A stretch of 8,094 nucleotides of DNA from NCBI GenBank assembly GCA_031284225.1, contig JAITAH010000059.1, positions 1 to 8,094 on the forward strand. The letters are read 5' to 3'. Each line of letters begins with the position of its first letter. The stretch's first letter is position 1. Under the pieces are notes generated by a model. The model was given only the letters and a program-made list of their open reading frames with translations, was not told where the DNA came from and did not search any database. Of the stretch, positions 5,531 through 8,094 are shown piece after piece. The position numbers and the translations under genes were made by a program. The DNA is from Dysgonamonadaceae bacterium (GTDB lineage Bacteria; Bacteroidota; Bacteroidia; Bacteroidales; Azobacteroidaceae).

Positions 5531-6394
5531 ATGGATTTTATGGATAAAATTATTCGATTTTTCTTTGTAGGATTTATTCCATTCCTTTTTTCCTGTTCAA
5601 ATAAGATACAACAGGAGAATAGAATTGTGGTCACTATCGAAGTTCAACGTTATTTTGCCGAACGGTTGGCGCATCCTTTTTTTGAGATTGAGACGATGGT
5701 TGCTCCGGGTACAAGTCCTGAAAGTTACGATCCGACTCCTCAACAAATGGTTCAATTGGCAAAAAGCAAAGCTTATTTTGGTATTGGCCCTTTGGGTTTT
5801 GAATTGGCATGGTTGGACAAATTAAAACAAAATAATCCCAACGTTTGCTTTTTCGACAATAGCAAAGGCATTTCTTTTATTGCATCCGAATCGCATCATC
5901 ATGTTTTTGAATCCGGCATTGATCCGCATATTTGGACTTCGCCCCGGAATGTTTTAATCATTGTTCAGAATATGTATGAAGCTTTGACGGCGATAGATCC
6001 TCAGAACGAAAGCGTTTACAGGGAAAGATTAAAGGATTTGCGCAACGAAATAATTCAAACAGGTGAAACTGTTCAAGCCTTACTGAATCGTTCTTCTCAA
6101 AAAGCATTTGTCATTTATCATCCGGCGCTGGCTTATTTTGCCCAAGATTATGGATTGAAACAATATCCGATTGAAATAGACGGTAAAGAGCCTTCTCCCG
6201 AACAATTGAAAAAATTGGTTGATACGGTAAAGAAGGAAAAGATTAAAACTGTTTTCATTCAACAGGAATTTGACCGGAAAAATGCAGAAGTTATCGCTAC
6301 GGAAACAAATTGTAAATTAATGATTATCAATCCACTATCATATAATTGGAATGAAGAGGTAATACGAATTGCCCAAAAACTGTCGGATGAATAA
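5531..6394 (+). CDS. Metal (zinc/manganese) ABC transporter substrate-binding lipoprotein, ZnuA-like
   Basis: The 287-residue protein belongs to the ZnuA/TroA cluster that captures divalent metal and delivers it to an ABC importer. A short signal peptide ends in a lipobox (L19-F-S-C22), so it should be a lipoprotein. Conserved family blocks follow: SPESYDPTPQQ (62-72), a short His stretch (H122-H124), DPHIW with H133, IYHPALAYFAQDYGL with H197 (195-209), GKEPSPEQL with E219, and FIQQEFD with E246. In many ZnuA proteins the first ligand is a His before Y-D/E-P-T-P; here that position is E64, which I believe is usual for Bacteroidota members. Metal choice cannot be decided from sequence, though H133, H197 and the His stretch favour zinc. 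The start is ATG 5531; ATG 5540 would also leave a complete signal peptide. The stop overlaps the start of the next gene, indicating one operon. Confidence 0.88.
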   Translation: MDFMDKIIRFFFVGFIPFLFSCSNKIQQENRIVVTIEVQRYFAERLAHPFFEIETMVAPGTSPESYDPTPQQMVQLAKSKAYFGIGPLGFELAWLDKLKQNNPNVCFFDNSKGISFIASESHHHVFESGIDPHIWTSPRNVLIIVQNMYEALTAIDPQNESVYRERLKDLRNEIIQTGETVQALLNRSSQKAFVIYHPALAYFAQDYGLKQYPIEIDGKEPSPEQLKKLVDTVKKEKIKTVFIQQEFDRKNAEVIATETNCKLMIINPLSYNWNEEVIRIAQKLSDE

Positions 6395-7025
6395 TATATT
6401 GGTTGACATAGAGAATATAAGTGCAGGATATAATGGAAATATAGTCTTGAAAAATTTATCGTTGAAAATATACGAGCAGGATTTTCTTGGAATAATCGGT
6501 CCGAACGGCAGTGGAAAAACAACATTAGTCAAAGTGATTTTGGGTTTGATAAAACCATTTTCAGGGAATATTCGTTTTTCTCATGAAGAGTTGAAAAATC
6601 GAATGGGCTACATGCCGCAAACTCATTCTATTGATAAAAAATTTCCTGTTTCGGTTGCCGAGGTTGTTGAATCCGGTCTAAGTTCCGAAAAAAAAATGAC
6701 CAAATCTCAAAAAAAAGATGAGATTTATGAAATGATACAAAAAATGGGATTGGAAGGAATTGCAGATAAACCAATCGGAGAATTATCGGGAGGACAATTA
6801 CAACGGACGTTACTTGCCCGGGCGATAATCAATGCACCGGAATTGTTGATTTTGGACGAACCAAATTCTTATGTAGAAAAATCGTTTGAAACTTACTTTT
6901 ATGAGTTATTACAAACGATTAATAAAAAAACGGCGATTGTGCTGATTTCACATGATGTGGATACAGTAACGTCTGTGGCGGAAAATATCGTTTCATTGTT
7001 TGCTATTCATCATTCACAAATGTAA
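6387..7025 (+). CDS. Metal ABC transporter ATP-binding protein, ZnuC-like, with a short C-terminus
   Basis: The 212-residue ATPase would energise metal import with the preceding lipoprotein. Motifs are complete up to the Walker B glutamate: A-loop Y15, Walker A GPNGSGKTT (38-46), Q-loop Q78 in YMPQ, signature LSGGQLQR (133-140), Walker B LLILDE (153-158), and H-loop H189 in LISHD. The D-loop is unusual: after DEP comes NSYVEK, with Glu where Asp is normal. The protein ends soon after the H-loop region (VSLFAIHHSQM) and is about 30 residues shorter than typical ZnuC-like ATPases. Neither other frame restores a recognisable tail, so a simple frameshift is not obvious. ATG 6387 is chosen over the upstream TTG 6369 because it overlaps the znuA-like stop by 8 bases and gives the normal N-terminus (ILVDIENISAGY). 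The next gene follows after 3 bases. Confidence 0.88.
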   Translation: MNNILVDIENISAGYNGNIVLKNLSLKIYEQDFLGIIGPNGSGKTTLVKVILGLIKPFSGNIRFSHEELKNRMGYMPQTHSIDKKFPVSVAEVVESGLSSEKKMTKSQKKDEIYEMIQKMGLEGIADKPIGELSGGQLQRTLLARAIINAPELLILDEPNSYVEKSFETYFYELLQTINKKTAIVLISHDVDTVTSVAENIVSLFAIHHSQM

Positions 7026-7028
7026 AAT

Positions 7029-7976
7029 ATGGATAATTTTATATTCTCGTTAAATGTAGTTATTCCTCTTTTTGTTTTGATGGCAACCGGCTATGGAGTA
7101 AGGCAGATCCGGTTTATGTCCGACGACTTTCTGTCCCAGTTAAACCGGTTTGTTTTTAAGTTTTGTTTGCCGCTTATGTTGTTTCAGGATATTCGGTTAT
7201 CTTATAAAGGTGATTTTTCCAATACAAAACTTATTTTTTCTTCACTCATCGGGATTACGGCGATCATTTTCGTGTCCTTCTTGATTGTTCCTCTTTTGGT
7301 AAAACGAAAAGGACAGCGGGGCAGTATCATTCAAGGAATTTTTCGAAGCAACTTTTTGATTTACGGTTTGCCGCTTGCAACAGGGATGTACGGCGACGCG
7401 GCTGTTTCCGGTATTGCCATGTTGATGGGAATAATGATCCCTTTTTACAATGTGGCGGCAGTGATTATTCTATCTATTTATTCCGAAACGGGAGTTCAAA
7501 AAAGTACATTCAAAAGCGTTGCACAGGATATTATTTCCAATCCGCTGATACTGGGTTGTTTTTTCGGATTAATCGGGGGGATGATTCATTTAAAATTTCC
7601 TCCGGCAATAGAAATACCTCTTAAGCAATTGGCCGGGACTGCCGCTCCTTTGGCTTTATTTGTGATGGGAGGCGAATTTAAATTCAAAATGTTGAAAGGC
7701 AACTTAGTTAAAGTAATTGCCGTAACGATAACTCGTTTAATAATTGTTCCCGTTATTACCGTGGGAATATGCGTTTTCATGGGATTCCGGCGAGTAGATT
7801 TAGCTATATTACTTAGTCTTTTCGCAACACCCACTGCTATGGCAAGTTACATCATGGCAAAAAACATGGGAAACGACGGCGATCTTGCTTCGCAAATCGT
7901 AGTATTATCAACCGCTTGTTCCTGTATTACCATTTTTCTACTGATCTTTTTTCTTCGCAGTTGGGGATACCTTTAA
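7029..7976 (+). CDS. AEC-family transporter (auxin efflux carrier-like permease)
   Basis: The 315-residue integral membrane protein matches the AEC family (Pfam Mem_trans). It has about ten hydrophobic segments, in two halves of five: roughly 8-23, 41-54, 67-91, 106-121 and 126-151, then 168-189, 199-214, 227-252, 256-276 and 286-309. Family blocks are visible: FVFKFCLPLMLFQDI (41-55) in the first half, and FATPTAMASYIMAKNMGNDG (265-284) with LASQIVVLSTACS (286-298) at the end. Known relatives export or exchange organic acids and other small anions, malate among them; the substrate here cannot be told. It starts 3 bases after the ABC ATPase stop, so it is part of that operon and occupies the place where an ABC-3 (ZnuB) permease would be expected. 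It has no ABC permease EAA-type features and is not homologous to ZnuB. Confidence 0.92.
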   Translation: MDNFIFSLNVVIPLFVLMATGYGVRQIRFMSDDFLSQLNRFVFKFCLPLMLFQDIRLSYKGDFSNTKLIFSSLIGITAIIFVSFLIVPLLVKRKGQRGSIIQGIFRSNFLIYGLPLATGMYGDAAVSGIAMLMGIMIPFYNVAAVIILSIYSETGVQKSTFKSVAQDIISNPLILGCFFGLIGGMIHLKFPPAIEIPLKQLAGTAAPLALFVMGGEFKFKMLKGNLVKVIAVTITRLIIVPVITVGICVFMGFRRVDLAILLSLFATPTAMASYIMAKNMGNDGDLASQIVVLSTACSCITIFLLIFFLRSWGYL

Positions 7977-8041
7977 AATAGATAGCGAATTGATAAATAA
8001 ACTTTTTACTGTTTTTTTTATTTTATATTCCGCTTTTTCAC

Positions 8042-8049
8042 TATCTTTA
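8042..8049 (+). promoter_or_regulatory. Possible -7 element for a gene beyond the right edge
   Basis: TATCTTTA matches TAnnTTTG except at the last base. It lies in a 118-bp AT-rich stretch (7977-8094) with no gene, after the AEC stop. The same stretch holds a T-run (8011-8018) with only a weak AAAC/GTTT stem before it, and an AT-only inverted repeat at 8067-8085 (TATTATAT and ATATAATA around TTT). Confidence 0.25.
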
Positions 8050-8094
8050 CAACTTTATATAGATAATATTATATTTTATATAATAAATTGAAAT

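Noticed and set aside
6369..6386. Upstream TTG start for the ABC ATPase
   Set aside because: It would add six residues (MPKNCR) with no match to the family N-terminus and a longer overlap with the znuA-like gene. ATG 6387 gives the normal start.
6990..7060. Frameshift as the cause of the short ATPase C-terminus
   Set aside because: I read the other two frames past residue 200. Neither gives a recognisable family tail, and one stops quickly, so a single-base shift is not supported.
8067..8085. Perfect 8-bp inverted repeat near the right edge
   Set aside because: It consists only of A and T in very AT-rich DNA, where such repeats are common by chance.

Overview
The window looks like chromosomal DNA of a member of the Bacteroidota, most likely the order Bacteroidales. 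The reasons are a heterodimeric methylmalonyl-CoA mutase in small-then-large gene order, TAnnTTTG-type -7 promoter elements with no clear Shine-Dalgarno sequences, AT-rich intergenic DNA, and a lipoprotein metal-binding subunit of the Bacteroidota type.

Layout. Positions 1-332 hold no long gene. They carry a possible gene end, a 24-codon mini-ORF coupled to it by an ATGA overlap, and then a long rod-shaped inverted-repeat structure (about 150-271) followed by a terminator-like hairpin (278-294). I read the rod as a small RNA gene, possibly a 6S-type RNA. Positions 333-569 are intergenic, with a perfect 30-bp palindrome and an imperfect purine-rich inverted repeat. On the minus strand, 5105 down to 570 is the mut operon: the small subunit (5105-3195), a GxxExxY-family PD-(D/E)XK protein (3198-2791), and the catalytic large subunit (2717-570). 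Positions 5106-5530 are a divergent intergenic region with a promoter for each side. On the plus strand, 5531-7976 is a tight three-gene operon: a ZnuA-like metal-binding lipoprotein, an ABC ATPase, and an AEC-family permease. The last 118 bases are AT-rich and may hold a promoter for a gene beyond the window.

How it works together. The two mutase subunits form the cobalamin enzyme that interconverts succinyl-CoA and methylmalonyl-CoA in propionate metabolism. The plus-strand operon resembles a zinc/manganese uptake system, but an AEC carrier stands where the ABC permease would be expected.

The most unusual structure is between the two mutase genes. The GxxExxY gene sits inside inverted arrays of an 8-bp unit (consensus RCRCAAAG), bounded by GTAC on both sides. 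Removing the unit in silico restores an in-frame stop codon for the small subunit six bases before the large-subunit start. This suggests a 485-489 bp insertion that captured the 3' end of the small-subunit gene and turned repeat DNA into its last seven codons.
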